Source: Campylobacter fetus subsp. testudinum 03-427
Lineage (GTDB): Bacteria; Campylobacterota; Campylobacteria; Campylobacterales; Campylobacteraceae
Reading direction: 5' to 3'
NCBI GenBank assembly: GCA_000495505.1
Contig: CP006833.1
Location: 806,001-870,000 of the forward strand
DNA: 64,000 bases
Under the pieces are notes generated by a model. It ran no database searches. It saw nothing but the letters and a program-made list of their open reading frames with translations, and was not told the DNA's origin. Shown here piece by piece: positions 26,477 to 35,531 of this stretch (position 1 is the stretch's first letter; every line of letters starts with the position of its first letter). The translations under genes and the position numbers were made by a program.

Positions 26477-27871
26477 TTATTCTCCTTGGGATTGTATTGC
26501 GCTTATTAAGACTGTATTTACTATATCTTCGACCAAACAGCCACGACTTAGATCATTTACTGGTTTATTTAGTCCTTGTAAAATAGGACCTATGGCTATA
26601 GCATTTGCGGTTCTTTGCACTGCTTTATAGCAGATATTTCCGCAGTTTAAATTTGGAAATATAAACGTATTTGCGTTTCCAGCCACTGTTGAGTTTGGCA
26701 ATTTTTTAGCAGCGACTTCTTTATCTACTGCAGCATCAAACTGAATCGGACCTTCTATTTTTAAGCTAGGATCAAGCTCTTTTGCTTTTTTTGTTGCTTC
26801 TATTATAAAATCTACATCTTCACCACATCCACTGTCGCCAGTGGAGTAACTTAACATTGCTACTTTAGGATCAAGTCCAAAATCTTTAGCTGTTTTTGCA
26901 GTACTTATAGCTATGCTTGCTAGCTGGTCTGTTGTAGGATTTGGTGTGATAGCGCAATCTGCGTAAATTTGAGTTTTAGTATCTAAGCAGATGATGAAGC
27001 TTCCACTTACATTGCTAATTCCTGGTTTCATTTTGATAAATTGAAGAGCAGGGCGAATAGTCTGCGCAGTAGTCGTGCTAGCTCCGCTCACCATAGCATC
27101 AGCTACGCCTTTATAGACTAACATCGTTCCAAAATACGTTCTATCTTCCATCAATGATTTCGCTTTTTCTAGCTCCATTCCTTTTGATTTTCTAAGCTCG
27201 TATAATGTATTTGCAAAATCATCTTTGTAGCTGTTACTTTTTGTATCTATAATTACTGCTTTTTCTAAATTTAAATTTAGAAGTTCAGCTCTTTTTTCTA
27301 TTTGCGCTTTTTCTCCTAAAAGTATTAAATTTACAGACTCGCTTTCAAGTAGAATTTGAGTAGCTTTTAGTACTCTATCATCATCGCTTTCTGGTAAAAC
27401 TACTGTTTTTAAATTTGATTTAGCTCTATCAAAAAGCATTTTTTCAAATTTAAGTGGTGTTATACAGTTGCTATTTGTAGTTTTTATCTCACTTATACTA
27501 TTAATGTAAGTAAATCCTAAAATATCTTTTTTAAACTCACTTTCTTGGCTTAGATAAAAAGGAGCGTTAAGATTTTTAGCTATATCTGCGTCAAGACTTT
27601 CTATAGAACTTCCTACTACAACTATAAAATTTGCGTCTATGCTATCAAATTTAGAGATAATTGATTTTATTAGTTGATTTTTTTTACCGTTTTTTAAAAT
27701 TTCTTTAGCTTCACTTTTTGTTAGAAAAGTGTTACAATTTTTCTCATCCATATTACTAATGGGAAAAAATATAGCATTTTCGTTACAAATTTCACTAAGT
27801 TCTTTTAGTAAATTTTGCCTAAATTTGTCGTTTTGGTAGTCAGATTCAAGAATATAGATAGCTTTTAACAC
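26477..27871 (-). CDS. pta: Phosphate acetyltransferase
   Basis: 464 residues. It converts acetyl-CoA and phosphate to acetyl phosphate. The catalytic PTA domain fills the C-terminal ~320 residues: VVLPESDDDRVLKA, VSGASTTTAQTIRPA, STGDSGCGEDVDF and GNANTFIFPNLNCGN. The N-terminal ~130 residues are a shortened version of the regulatory DRTGG-type region of the 700-residue enterobacterial enzyme. Directly upstream of ackA with no gap. Divergent from flgH across 75 bases, which must contain both promoters. Confidence 0.94.
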   Translation of the reverse strand: MLKAIYILESDYQNDKFRQNLLKELSEICNENAIFFPISNMDEKNCNTFLTKSEAKEILKNGKKNQLIKSIISKFDSIDANFIVVVGSSIESLDADIAKNLNAPFYLSQESEFKKDILGFTYINSISEIKTTNSNCITPLKFEKMLFDRAKSNLKTVVLPESDDDRVLKATQILLESESVNLILLGEKAQIEKRAELLNLNLEKAVIIDTKSNSYKDDFANTLYELRKSKGMELEKAKSLMEDRTYFGTMLVYKGVADAMVSGASTTTAQTIRPALQFIKMKPGISNVSGSFIICLDTKTQIYADCAITPNPTTDQLASIAISTAKTAKDFGLDPKVAMLSYSTGDSGCGEDVDFIIEATKKAKELDPSLKIEGPIQFDAAVDKEVAAKKLPNSTVAGNANTFIFPNLNCGNICYKAVQRTANAIAIGPILQGLNKPVNDLSRGCLVEDIVNTVLISAIQSQGE

Positions 27872-27897
27872 TGTTTTCTCCTATGTTTAATGTATTT

Positions 27898-27911
27898 GGA
27901 ACTCAATTTGC
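27898..27911 (+). promoter_or_regulatory. Sigma-54 promoter of flgH
   Basis: TTTGGAACTCAATTTGCTT has the invariant GG (27898-27899) and GC (27910-27911) separated by exactly ten bases, the -24/-12 arrangement of RpoN promoters, in the TTGGAAC...TTGC style used by Campylobacter. It lies 35 bases before the flgH ATG. Sigma-54 itself is encoded at the right end of the window. Confidence 0.85.
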
Positions 27912-27946
27912 TTTAATTGTAGCATATTTATATTTTAAGGCAGTTT

Positions 27947-28651
27947 ATGAAAAAGAAATATATTCTAGTTTTTATTTTACCGTTTTTTGCAGGTTGCGCA
28001 ACAGGCGCTAACCCCGATATTTCTATGGAACCACCAACTTATGTGGAACAGCTTCCATCAAAAGAAAATGGTATAGGCGTGAGTAGTCCTGGAAGTCTTT
28101 TTGGTAGAGGAGATAATCCGCTATTTTCAGATAGAAAAGCTATGAATGTAAATGATATCGTAACTGTTGTTATACAAGAGACAGCAAATCAAACGTCAAA
28201 AGCGGATAAAACAACAAAAAAAGATAGCACTACTTCTTTGAACGGTGGTACTTTTACTACTCCTGCTAACTCATCATTATCTGGAATTGCAAATGATATC
28301 AATAAAATTTCAGGTATAGGATTTTCAGCTGGTGGAGCAAATAATTATAGTGGAAGCGGAACTAGCACTAGAAACGAAACTTTTAATACGACGGTTTCTG
28401 CAAGGATTATAAAAATCCTAAATAACGGTAATTATTTTATAGAAGGTAGTAAAGAGATCCTTATAAATAATGAAAAGCAGATAATGCAGATAAGCGGTGT
28501 TATAAGACCATATGATATCAGCCAAAATAATCAAATAGAGTCTCGCTATATCTCTGATGCTAAGATACTATACAAGACCGAAGGGGATCTACAAAGAGCT
28601 ACTAACAAGCCTTGGGGAACGAAGGTTTTAGAAACGATTTGGCCTTTTTAA
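27947..28651 (+). CDS. flgH: Flagellar L-ring protein FlgH
   Basis: 234 residues. Outer-membrane lipoprotein forming the L-ring bushing of the flagellar basal body. Signal peptide and lipobox FAGC (Cys near residue 18). The conserved SLFGRGDNPLFSDRKAMNVNDIVTV segment matches FlgH, which needs low-solubility ring assembly, and the C-terminal region (SGVIRPYDISQNNQIES) is typical of the family. A sigma-54 promoter just upstream places it with the middle-class flagellar genes. Confidence 0.95.
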   Translation: MKKKYILVFILPFFAGCATGANPDISMEPPTYVEQLPSKENGIGVSSPGSLFGRGDNPLFSDRKAMNVNDIVTVVIQETANQTSKADKTTKKDSTTSLNGGTFTTPANSSLSGIANDINKISGIGFSAGGANNYSGSGTSTRNETFNTTVSARIIKILNNGNYFIEGSKEILINNEKQIMQISGVIRPYDISQNNQIESRYISDAKILYKTEGDLQRATNKPWGTKVLETIWPF

Positions 28652-28690
28652 ATTTATATAATATCGACTTTGAAATATTCTAAATGAAAA

Positions 28691-28732
28691 AGAGTTTAGC
28701 TTAAATTTGTTATTTATAATATGCTAAACTCT
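28691..28732 (+). terminator. Long-loop hairpin after flgH
   Basis: Arms AGAGTTTAGC and GCTAAACTCT (perfect 10 bp) separated by a 22-base AT-rich loop, about 40 bases after the flgH stop. Followed by only a weak T-rich run, so termination is likely but not certain. The rest of 28733-28836 shows nothing else I can name. Confidence 0.45.
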
Positions 28733-28836
28733 GCTTTGCTTACTTAAAATATACAATTTATATCAAAACAATTATCAAAGTATTTAGTATTTTTAGTTTA
28801 AATTCTCACTTGTACATTTAATTATAAAGGACAACT

Positions 28837-29460
28837 ATGAAAAAAACAGTTCTAGCAATGAGTATCGCTTTGGCTTTTAATTTGAGTGCCGCTCAAAATG
28901 ATCATATGCACGACCCTGTGGGTAACTCTGCTTCATATAAAATAATGATGAGTATGCACGAACCTATGGTAAATACGCCTTTTGTAAGCTCAAACAGTGT
29001 GGAAGTTGATTTTTTAAGTAATATGATACCACATCATCAAGGAGCGGTTGATTCTTCTAAACTTCTACTTGAATTTAGTAAAAACGATACTGTAAGAAAG
29101 ATAGCAAAAACTATAATATCAGATCAAGAAAAAGAGATAAAAGAGTTTAACGATATTTTAAAAAACAAAACTTACTCTACTACAAAGATAGATAGTGCTA
29201 AATATGATGAGTTTGTTACCGCCGAAAGATTGGATATGAAAAATATGATGGCGGATATGGGAAAGGTAGAAGATACTAATGATGTAGATAGGGATTTTTT
29301 ACAATCTATGATATTTCATCATCAAGGTGCTATAGACGCTTCAAATCAAGTTTTAAAATATACAAAAGATAAAACTGTAATACAAATAGCAAAAAATATC
29401 ATCAAAGCTCAAGAAAAAGAGATAAAAGAGTTTAACGAGCTTTTGAAAAACGGTATTTAG
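28837..29460 (+). CDS. Secreted tandem DUF305 (ferritin-like four-helix) protein
   Basis: 207 residues with a cleavable signal peptide (about 18 residues). Two copies of a helical unit are obvious by eye: DFLSNMIPHHQGAVDSS ... EKEIKEFNDILKN at about 66-110 and DFLQSMIFHHQGAIDAS ... EKEIKEFNELLKN at about 151-206. The HHQGA motif and Met residues are the DUF305 signature, a ferritin-like family often found next to metal (copper) resistance genes. A periplasmic metal-binding role is inference. Good AAAGGA ribosome site. Stands alone. Confidence 0.8.
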   Translation: MKKTVLAMSIALAFNLSAAQNDHMHDPVGNSASYKIMMSMHEPMVNTPFVSSNSVEVDFLSNMIPHHQGAVDSSKLLLEFSKNDTVRKIAKTIISDQEKEIKEFNDILKNKTYSTTKIDSAKYDEFVTAERLDMKNMMADMGKVEDTNDVDRDFLQSMIFHHQGAIDASNQVLKYTKDKTVIQIAKNIIKAQEKEIKEFNELLKNGI

Positions 29461-29516
29461 AGCTAAATACGCTAAACTAAATATATAAGTTATCCTACTA
29501 TATTATATATAAATTT

Positions 29517-29545
29517 GATAAGTGTGTGATTTTTACACACTTATC
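29517..29545. terminator. Perfect 11-bp hairpin between the DUF305 gene and ilvI
   Basis: Arms GATAAGTGTGT (29517-29527) and ACACACTTATC (29535-29545) around a GATTTTT loop, 57 bases after the DUF305 stop. No strong T tract follows (GCTAGTTTTC), so it may be a terminator or another structural element. Confidence 0.4.
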
Positions 29546-29611
29546 GCTAGTTTTCATATATTTTTAACCTTGCTTTTATTCTGTTTTAAATTTACTTAAC
29601 ATAATTAACGC

Positions 29612-29617
29612 TATAAT
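29612..29617 (+). promoter_or_regulatory. -10 element of ilvI
   Basis: TATAAT at 29612-29617, 26 bases before the ilvI ATG at 29644; AAAGGTGGA serves as ribosome site. There is no room for a leader-peptide attenuator, unlike enteric ilv operons. Confidence 0.5.
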
Positions 29618-29643
29618 TTTGTATTTTATACAAAGGTGGAACG

Positions 29644-31320
29644 ATGAAAAAATTAAATGGTTCACAGATGATAAGTGAAGCATTAAAGCACGAAGGAGTT
29701 AGTGTTGTTTTTGGCTATCCAGGAGGAGCGGCTTTAAACATTTATGATGAAACGTACAAGCAAGACTATTTTACTCATGTTTTAACTAGACATGAGCAAG
29801 CAGCGGTGCATGCTGCTGATGGATATGCTAGAGCTTCTGGCAAGGTCGGTGTTGCTTTTGTTACAAGTGGTCCGGGTTTTACAAACGCCGTGACAGGTCT
29901 CGCTACTGCTTATGCTGATTCGATTCCACTGGTGCTTATAAGCGGTCAAGTCCCACTGCCGCTCATAGGTACTGATGCTTTTCAGGAGATTGACGCGGTG
30001 GGAATTTCTCGCCCTTGTGTAAAACATAATTTTTTAGTTAAAACTATAGATGAACTACCACGCATTTTAAAAGAGGCTTTTTATATAGCTAGAAGCGGAC
30101 GACCAGGTCCTGTGCATGTAGATATACCAAAAGACGTAACTGCGGCTATGGGTGATTTTAATTATCCAAGTGAGATAAAAATGCAAACTTATAAGCCAAA
30201 TTTGAAAGGTCATCCAAATCAGATTAAAAAAGCATGTGAGATAATATCAAAATCCAAAAAACCTATAGTTTATCTAGGTGGAGGCGCTATAAATAGCAAC
30301 GCTGCAGATGAGGCTAGAAAATTTGTTTATACTGCAAATATCCCAACTGTTGAAACTCTTATGGCGCTTGGAACTTTGAGAAGTGATGATGAGTTAAATT
30401 TAGGAATGGTCGGAATGCACGGAAGTTACGCTGCAAATATGGCTTTGAGCGAAGCGGATTTGATCATCTGCCTTGGAGCTAGATTTGATGATAGAGTAAC
30501 TGGCAAACTTAGTGAGTTTGCAAAAAATGCAAAAGTTATACACGTAGATATAGATCCAAGCAGTATCGGAAAAATAGTAAATGCAGAGTATCCTATAGTC
30601 GGCGACTTGAAAAATGTTTTAATGGAATTAAATGATAAGATAGATATCCAAGAAGGTAGCTTTGATCCATGGATAGAGCAGATATCTATATATAAAAAAC
30701 TTCATCCACTTACTTATAAAGATAGCGATGAGATATTAAAACCGCAATGGGTTATTCAAAATTTAGCCAAAATAGCCGGAGATGACGCTGTCATAGCAAC
30801 AGATGTCGGACAACATCAGATGTGGGTAGCGCAATTTTACCCATTTACTCGTCCAAGACAACTTCTTACTAGCGGTGGATTAGGAACTATGGGTTATGGG
30901 CTTCCTGCTGCTATGGGAGCTGCATGGGCGGTTGATGTTCCTGTTGTGGCAGTTAGCGGTGATGGCGGATTTCTTATGAATATACAAGAATTAATGACCT
31001 TAGCGGCAAATAAAAAACGCGTTATCAATATAATTTTGAATAATAATTTTTTAGGAATGGTTCGTCAGTGGCAGACGTTTTTTTACGGTGAAAGATATTC
31101 AAATACAGATCTTAGTATTCAACCAGATTTTGTTAAAATTTGCGAGGGTTTTGGCGGAAAAGGTTTTGTTGCAAAAACTAAAGACGAGTTTAAAAATGCA
31201 CTTAAAGAGGCTCTTAAAATCGATACAGTAAGTGTTATAGAAGTTAAGATAGATAGATTTGAGAATGTTTTACCTATGGTTCCAGCCGGAGCTGCAATTT
31301 ATAATATGATATTGGAGTAG
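29644..31320 (+). CDS. ilvI: Acetolactate synthase large subunit
   Basis: 558 residues. Thiamine-diphosphate enzyme making acetolactate or acetohydroxybutyrate for Val, Leu and Ile. N-terminal Pyr domain with catalytic Glu in TRHEQAAVHAADGYAR, central FAD-type domain (LGARFDDRVTGKL) and C-terminal PP domain with the ThDP motif VSGDGGFLMNIQELMTLAANKKRVINIILNN split across the usual GDG...NN spacing. Followed 3 bases later by the regulatory subunit ilvH. Confidence 0.95.
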   Translation: MKKLNGSQMISEALKHEGVSVVFGYPGGAALNIYDETYKQDYFTHVLTRHEQAAVHAADGYARASGKVGVAFVTSGPGFTNAVTGLATAYADSIPLVLISGQVPLPLIGTDAFQEIDAVGISRPCVKHNFLVKTIDELPRILKEAFYIARSGRPGPVHVDIPKDVTAAMGDFNYPSEIKMQTYKPNLKGHPNQIKKACEIISKSKKPIVYLGGGAINSNAADEARKFVYTANIPTVETLMALGTLRSDDELNLGMVGMHGSYAANMALSEADLIICLGARFDDRVTGKLSEFAKNAKVIHVDIDPSSIGKIVNAEYPIVGDLKNVLMELNDKIDIQEGSFDPWIEQISIYKKLHPLTYKDSDEILKPQWVIQNLAKIAGDDAVIATDVGQHQMWVAQFYPFTRPRQLLTSGGLGTMGYGLPAAMGAAWAVDVPVVAVSGDGGFLMNIQELMTLAANKKRVINIILNNNFLGMVRQWQTFFYGERYSNTDLSIQPDFVKICEGFGGKGFVAKTKDEFKNALKEALKIDTVSVIEVKIDRFENVLPMVPAGAAIYNMILE

Positions 31321-31323
31321 GAG

Positions 31324-31785
31324 ATGAGAAGAGTTATATCAGCTATTGTTTTGAATGAACATGGCGTTTTAAGTCGTATTGCAGGGCTTTTTTCAGGGCG
31401 TGGATATAATATCGACTCGCTCACTGTAGCTCCGGTGCCAGATAGTGAGTTTTCAAGAGTTACTATAGTAACTAGCGGCGATGAGAGAGTTTTTGAACAG
31501 ATAGTAAAACAACTTCATAAACTTATACCGACTTATAAAGTTATAGATAGTGGTGAGTTTGTAGAAAAAGAGATGGTTTTAGTAAAAATATCTTTAAACG
31601 AAAACTTTAGCGGATTAGATCCTATATTAAAGTCATATAACGGTATGGTCGCAAATGCAAATGAAAATTGTATTATAGTAATGGCGTGTGATAATGCTCA
31701 GAGAATTGACTGTTTTATAAAAGTAATGAAAAAATACAACCCGATTCAGATAGTAAGAAGCGGATCGGTAATGATGGAAGTATGA
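31324..31785 (+). CDS. ilvH: Acetolactate synthase small (regulatory) subunit
   Basis: 153 residues. N-terminal ACT domain (VLNEHGVLSRIAGLFSGRGYNIDSLTV) that binds the feedback inhibitor valine, and a C-terminal second ACT-like half. Three bases after ilvI and overlapping lpxD by 4 bases (ATGA), so expression of the regulatory subunit is coupled to both neighbours. Confidence 0.94.
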   Translation: MRRVISAIVLNEHGVLSRIAGLFSGRGYNIDSLTVAPVPDSEFSRVTIVTSGDERVFEQIVKQLHKLIPTYKVIDSGEFVEKEMVLVKISLNENFSGLDPILKSYNGMVANANENCIIVMACDNAQRIDCFIKVMKKYNPIQIVRSGSVMMEV

Positions 31786-32732
31786 TGAGATTAAGCGAGA
31801 TTTATAAGATTTTAAATTTAGAGTTTGTAGGAGTTGATATGGAAATTTCGGCTCTAAACTCTCTTGGAAGAGCTAATGGCGGTGAGCTTAGTTATTGCGA
31901 TAGTGAAAAAAATAGTAAATTTATAGAAGAAAGCGGAGCGGGAGCTATTTTGGTAACTTCAAATTTAGCAAATTTGGTAAAAAGTAGAGCCGTAATAGTA
32001 GAAGATCCGCACCTTGCTTTTGCTATTTTATCAAAAACGTTTTCTAAGCCTCTGTTTTATCCAAAGTATCCAGCAGTGATAGATGAAAGTGTTACGATAA
32101 TGCCAAATGTGTATATAGGTAACAATGTAAAAATAGAAGCTAGAAGCATCATTATGGCAGGAGCTTATATAGGAGATAATGTAACCATAGGACAAGACTG
32201 CATAATTCATCCAAATGTTGTGATATATAATAATTGCAAGATAGGAAACGAATGCCATATAAATGCGAATGCGGTTATAGGAAGTGATGGTTTTGGATAT
32301 GCTCATACAAAAACTGGCGAACATATAAAAATTTATCATAATGGTTGGGTGGAATTAGAAGATAATGTAGAAATAGGAGCTTGCACAACTATAGATAGAG
32401 GCGTTTTTGAGCCGACTATTGTTAAAAAATATAGCAAAATAGATAATCTAGTCCAGATAGGTCATAATTGCGAGATCGGTTTTGGATGCATTATCGTAAG
32501 TCAAACAGGTCTTGCTGGAAGCACAAAACTTGGACGAAATGTTGTTATGGGAGGACAAAGCGGTACTGCAGGTCACTTAAAAATAGGGGATTTTGCTCAA
32601 ATAGCAGGTCGCGGCGCTGTTAGCAAAGATTTAGAACCAGGAAAAAACTATGCAGGATATCCTATAATGGAGTTGAAAGAGTGGTTTAAACTTCAGGCTA
32701 AATTTTTAAGAGAGTTTGGAGTAAAAAGATGA
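31782..32732 (+). CDS. lpxD: UDP-3-O-acylglucosamine N-acyltransferase
   Basis: 316 residues. Third step of lipid A synthesis, adding a hydroxyacyl chain to UDP-3-O-acyl-GlcN. N-terminal uridine-binding domain, then a left-handed beta helix of hexapeptide repeats (IGDNVTIGQDCIIHPNVVIY). The conserved NANAVIGSDGFGYAHT with active-site His follows (the family's His239 equivalent is in LVQIGHNCEIG). C-terminal helix LKEWFKLQAKFLREF. Overlaps ilvH and the next small gene by 4 bases each. Confidence 0.95.
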   Translation: MMRLSEIYKILNLEFVGVDMEISALNSLGRANGGELSYCDSEKNSKFIEESGAGAILVTSNLANLVKSRAVIVEDPHLAFAILSKTFSKPLFYPKYPAVIDESVTIMPNVYIGNNVKIEARSIIMAGAYIGDNVTIGQDCIIHPNVVIYNNCKIGNECHINANAVIGSDGFGYAHTKTGEHIKIYHNGWVELEDNVEIGACTTIDRGVFEPTIVKKYSKIDNLVQIGHNCEIGFGCIIVSQTGLAGSTKLGRNVVMGGQSGTAGHLKIGDFAQIAGRGAVSKDLEPGKNYAGYPIMELKEWFKLQAKFLREFGVKR

Positions 32733-32956
32733 TGAACGCTAAATTAGAAAAAATTATCGCATTAGACGGCACCAAAAAAGGAACTATTTTGGTAGCTCAT
32801 ATTGATGAGCCTTATGGAAAAAACTCAAATCCTATTATAAGTATAGGAGTGAGTTTAAAAGGCGACAGTGAGCCAGACTGGAAAGTGCATATACCTTATG
32901 AAAATTTAGACGAACTTATAGATATTTTAAACGAGATTAAAAAAGCAAAAGATTAA
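32729..32956 (+). CDS. Conserved small protein of unknown function
   Basis: 75 residues, starting by ATGA overlap with lpxD. Contains a beta-rich segment GTILVAHIDEPYG and a helical, acidic-basic C terminus (NLDELIDILNEIKKAKD). No signal peptide or motif I recognise. Convergent with the DedA gene, overlapping its 3' end by 4 bases. Its coupled position supports a real gene. Confidence 0.7.
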   Translation: MMNAKLEKIIALDGTKKGTILVAHIDEPYGKNSNPIISIGVSLKGDSEPDWKVHIPYENLDELIDILNEIKKAKD

Positions 32957-33561
32957 CTCTTTGCTTTTTTCTTCTTTTGAATATAGATATATGCGGCTGT
33001 GATTAGTGCTACTATTATGAGAAGTGCTATTATTATACTATGTAAGTATTCGGTGATAAGCTCTTTTTGATCACCTAAAAAATATCCGATAGCTATCAAA
33101 ATCGCTACCCAAATTCCAGCTCCCAAAGTAGTAAAAATACAAAATCTAAGCATATTCATTTTAGCTAGTCCAGCAGGAAGACTTATGTACTGTCTTATAC
33201 CTGGTATCAATCTGCAATTAAATGTTGAAATTTCACCATATTTATTAAAAAAGTTTTCAAATTTAGCCATTTTTTTATCTGTTATTCCTGCGTATTTTCC
33301 ATATTTTTGTATAAAACTTCTACCGAAAAAGAAACATAAATAGTAGTTAAATAAAGCTCCAGCCAAGCTACCAAAAGTTCCTGCTAAGAAAGCTAAAGTA
33401 GCACTCATTTCACCTTTATACACAAGATAACCAGCAGGTATCATCACGACTTCGCTAGGAAATGGAAAAAAACTACTCTCAAGAGCCATTAGTAAAAATA
33501 TACCTATATAACCCCAATCTGCGACTAGATCAACTAGAAAATTTATAATATCGCTTAGCAC
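32953..33561 (-). CDS. DedA-family membrane protein
   Basis: 202 residues with about five to six hydrophobic segments. DedA/VTT landmarks: ESSFFPFPSEVVMIPAGYL near residues 28-46, and the second half-repeat FNRCRLIPGIRQY-type motif seen as TFNCRLIPGIRQYISLPAGLAKM at about 115-137, with the conserved Arg and Gly. The family acts as undecaprenyl-phosphate or phospholipid scramblases/flippases. Lys-rich C terminus. Monocistronic. Confidence 0.88.
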   Translation of the reverse strand: MLSDIINFLVDLVADWGYIGIFLLMALESSFFPFPSEVVMIPAGYLVYKGEMSATLAFLAGTFGSLAGALFNYYLCFFFGRSFIQKYGKYAGITDKKMAKFENFFNKYGEISTFNCRLIPGIRQYISLPAGLAKMNMLRFCIFTTLGAGIWVAILIAIGYFLGDQKELITEYLHSIIIALLIIVALITAAYIYIQKKKKAKS

Positions 33562-33670
33562 TTATATCCTTTAATAAAAATGTGTATTTTAGCAACATAT
33601 TGTAAATGATTACCGTTTAATTATTTAAATTTAGTTGCTATTTAAGTGTTTTTATATGATAATACAAGTT

Positions 33671-34504
33671 ATGAATACATATATTAACGAACTTATAAAC
33701 TTAGGCTTCAAAGAGGATTTAGGTAGTAGTGGAGATGTTACTAGTTTAGCTATTTTTAATAATGAAAAAGATAGTTTTTATTTGATTTGTAAAGCTGATG
33801 GTACGCTTTGTGGTATAGATATATTTAAAAAAGTTTTTAAATTTATAGATGAAAATATCTCTGTGGAGCTGTATTTCAAAGACGGTGATGCGATAAAATA
33901 CGCAGATACAGTAGCAAAAGTGTCAGGAAGCGTGATAAATATTTTACAAGCCGAAAGAATAGCTATAAATTTCATAAGTTATCTCTCTGGCATAGCTACA
34001 AAAACTTCTATTTTCGTAAAAGAATCCAAAGGCAAAGTAGAAATTCTAGATACTAGAAAGACGCTTCCTGCTTATAGAATGTTAGCAAAATACGCTGTAA
34101 AATGCGGTGGCGGGGAAAATCATAGAATAGGGCTTTTTGATATGGTTTTGATAAAAGATAACCATATAGATGCAGCAGGAGGTATCACAAACGCAGTTGC
34201 TAAAATACGCCAAAGATATGAAAATAAATTTAAAATAGAAGTAGAAACAAGAAGTTTAAATGAAGTAAAAGAGGCTTTAAATTTGGGTGTAGATATGATT
34301 ATGCTTGATAATATGAGTTTAGAAATGATGAGAGAAGCTGTTAAAATCATATCTAAAAAAGCTTTTATCGAAGCTTCTGGAAATATGAGTTTAGATAGTA
34401 TAAAAGAGCTTGCAGATTGCGGTATAGACGCTATCTCTTTTGGTGAGCTAACGCATAGCGTTAAAGCTTTTGATTTTTCTTTGAAAAAAACTGATAGAAA
34501 ATAG
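33671..34504 (+). CDS. nadC: Nicotinate-nucleotide pyrophosphorylase (quinolinate PRTase)
   Basis: 277 residues from ATG 33671, the start that matches the family N terminus (INLGFKEDLGSSGDVT); ATG 33656 and TTG 33635 are in-frame alternatives, and no strong ribosome site separates them. It converts quinolinate and PRPP to NaMN. Family motifs: AERIAINFISYLSGIAT, LDTRKTLPAYRMLAKYAVKCGGGENHR, KDNHI, VEVETRSLNE-like region, and MLDNMS. Not next to nadA or nadB, as in other Campylobacter where those lie elsewhere. Confidence 0.93.
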   Translation: MNTYINELINLGFKEDLGSSGDVTSLAIFNNEKDSFYLICKADGTLCGIDIFKKVFKFIDENISVELYFKDGDAIKYADTVAKVSGSVINILQAERIAINFISYLSGIATKTSIFVKESKGKVEILDTRKTLPAYRMLAKYAVKCGGGENHRIGLFDMVLIKDNHIDAAGGITNAVAKIRQRYENKFKIEVETRSLNEVKEALNLGVDMIMLDNMSLEMMREAVKIISKKAFIEASGNMSLDSIKELADCGIDAISFGELTHSVKAFDFSLKKTDRK

Positions 34505-34662
34505 ATCAAATTTAAGCCTTGCAAAACTCAGCAATGCACTCAAAATCGGTACTTAAAAGTTTCAAAAAATATAACTGATATCTCGTAATTATGATATTTT
34601 CTTTGTAGTTGTATTTAGATAAGCTTGTTTTATGGATAATCTATTTTTTAGTAAAAAAATTG

Positions 34663-34668
34663 TATAAT
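34663..34668 (+). promoter_or_regulatory. -10 element of purU
   Basis: TATAAT at 34663-34668, 32 bases before GTG 34701, in the ~196-base gap after nadC (34505-34700) in which I see nothing else. TTTGGAGCGAT provides the ribosome site. Confidence 0.45.
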
Positions 34669-34700
34669 CTACGCAATTTTTTTAAATTTTTGGAGCGATT

Positions 34701-35531
34701 GTGAATTATATTTTAAAAATTGATTGTTATGATGAAAAAGGTCTGATACTAAGAGTTAGCGAGATAGTTTTTAAAAATGGTCTGAATTATGTTAGTACAA
34801 GTGAGTTTGTTGATCACGAAAATAAACGATTTTATATGCGTGCTGTGATGGTGGGCGATATAAATGTTTGTGAATTTAAAAATACATTAAGTGCGTTTTT
34901 ACCAAAAGATGCGATTATATTTTGTGAAGAGATAACTAAAAAAGATGTTGTTGTGTTGGCTACAAAAGAGAGCCACTGCTTGGGAGATTTGCTGATAAAA
35001 CATAGTAGCGGTGAGTTAAACGCAAACATTCTTGCAGTCATAGCAAATCACGATACTCTAAAACCTTTGACTGAAAAATTTGATATTCCTTTTTATCTTG
35101 TTAGTGCTGATGGGATTAGTAGGGAAGAGCATGAAAATTTGGTTTTAAATGAATTAAAAAAATATAAATTTAATTATATGATTTTGGCAAAATATATGCG
35201 AATTCTAAGCTCGAATTTCGTAAAAAACTATCCTAAAAAAATTATAAATATCCACCACTCATTTTTACCTGCTTTTATAGGCGCAAATCCCTACAAACAG
35301 GCGCATGAAAGAGGCGTTAAGATCATCGGAGCAACGGCTCATTTTGTTACTGATGATCTTGATGAGGGACCTATAATTACTCAAGATGTTATAAGAGTAA
35401 ATCATGAAATGAGCTGGCGTGATATGCAAAGAGCAGGTAAAAATGTAGAAAAAGTCGTACTTTCAAATGCACTTGATCTCGTTTTTGATGAGAGAGTTTT
35501 TGTTTATAAAAATAAAACGGTGATTTTTTAG
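34701..35531 (+). CDS. purU: Formyltetrahydrofolate deformylase
   Basis: 276 residues, GTG start with TGGAG 7 bases upstream. It hydrolyses 10-formyl-THF to formate and THF, balancing one-carbon pools. N-terminal ACT domain (about 1-75) and a C-terminal formyltransferase-type catalytic domain with NIHHSFLPAFIGANPY (catalytic Asn and His) and THFVTDDLDEGPI-like segment containing the catalytic Asp. The stop is followed directly by the trmL ATG. Confidence 0.93.
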   Translation: MNYILKIDCYDEKGLILRVSEIVFKNGLNYVSTSEFVDHENKRFYMRAVMVGDINVCEFKNTLSAFLPKDAIIFCEEITKKDVVVLATKESHCLGDLLIKHSSGELNANILAVIANHDTLKPLTEKFDIPFYLVSADGISREEHENLVLNELKKYKFNYMILAKYMRILSSNFVKNYPKKIINIHHSFLPAFIGANPYKQAHERGVKIIGATAHFVTDDLDEGPIITQDVIRVNHEMSWRDMQRAGKNVEKVVLSNALDLVFDERVFVYKNKTVIF

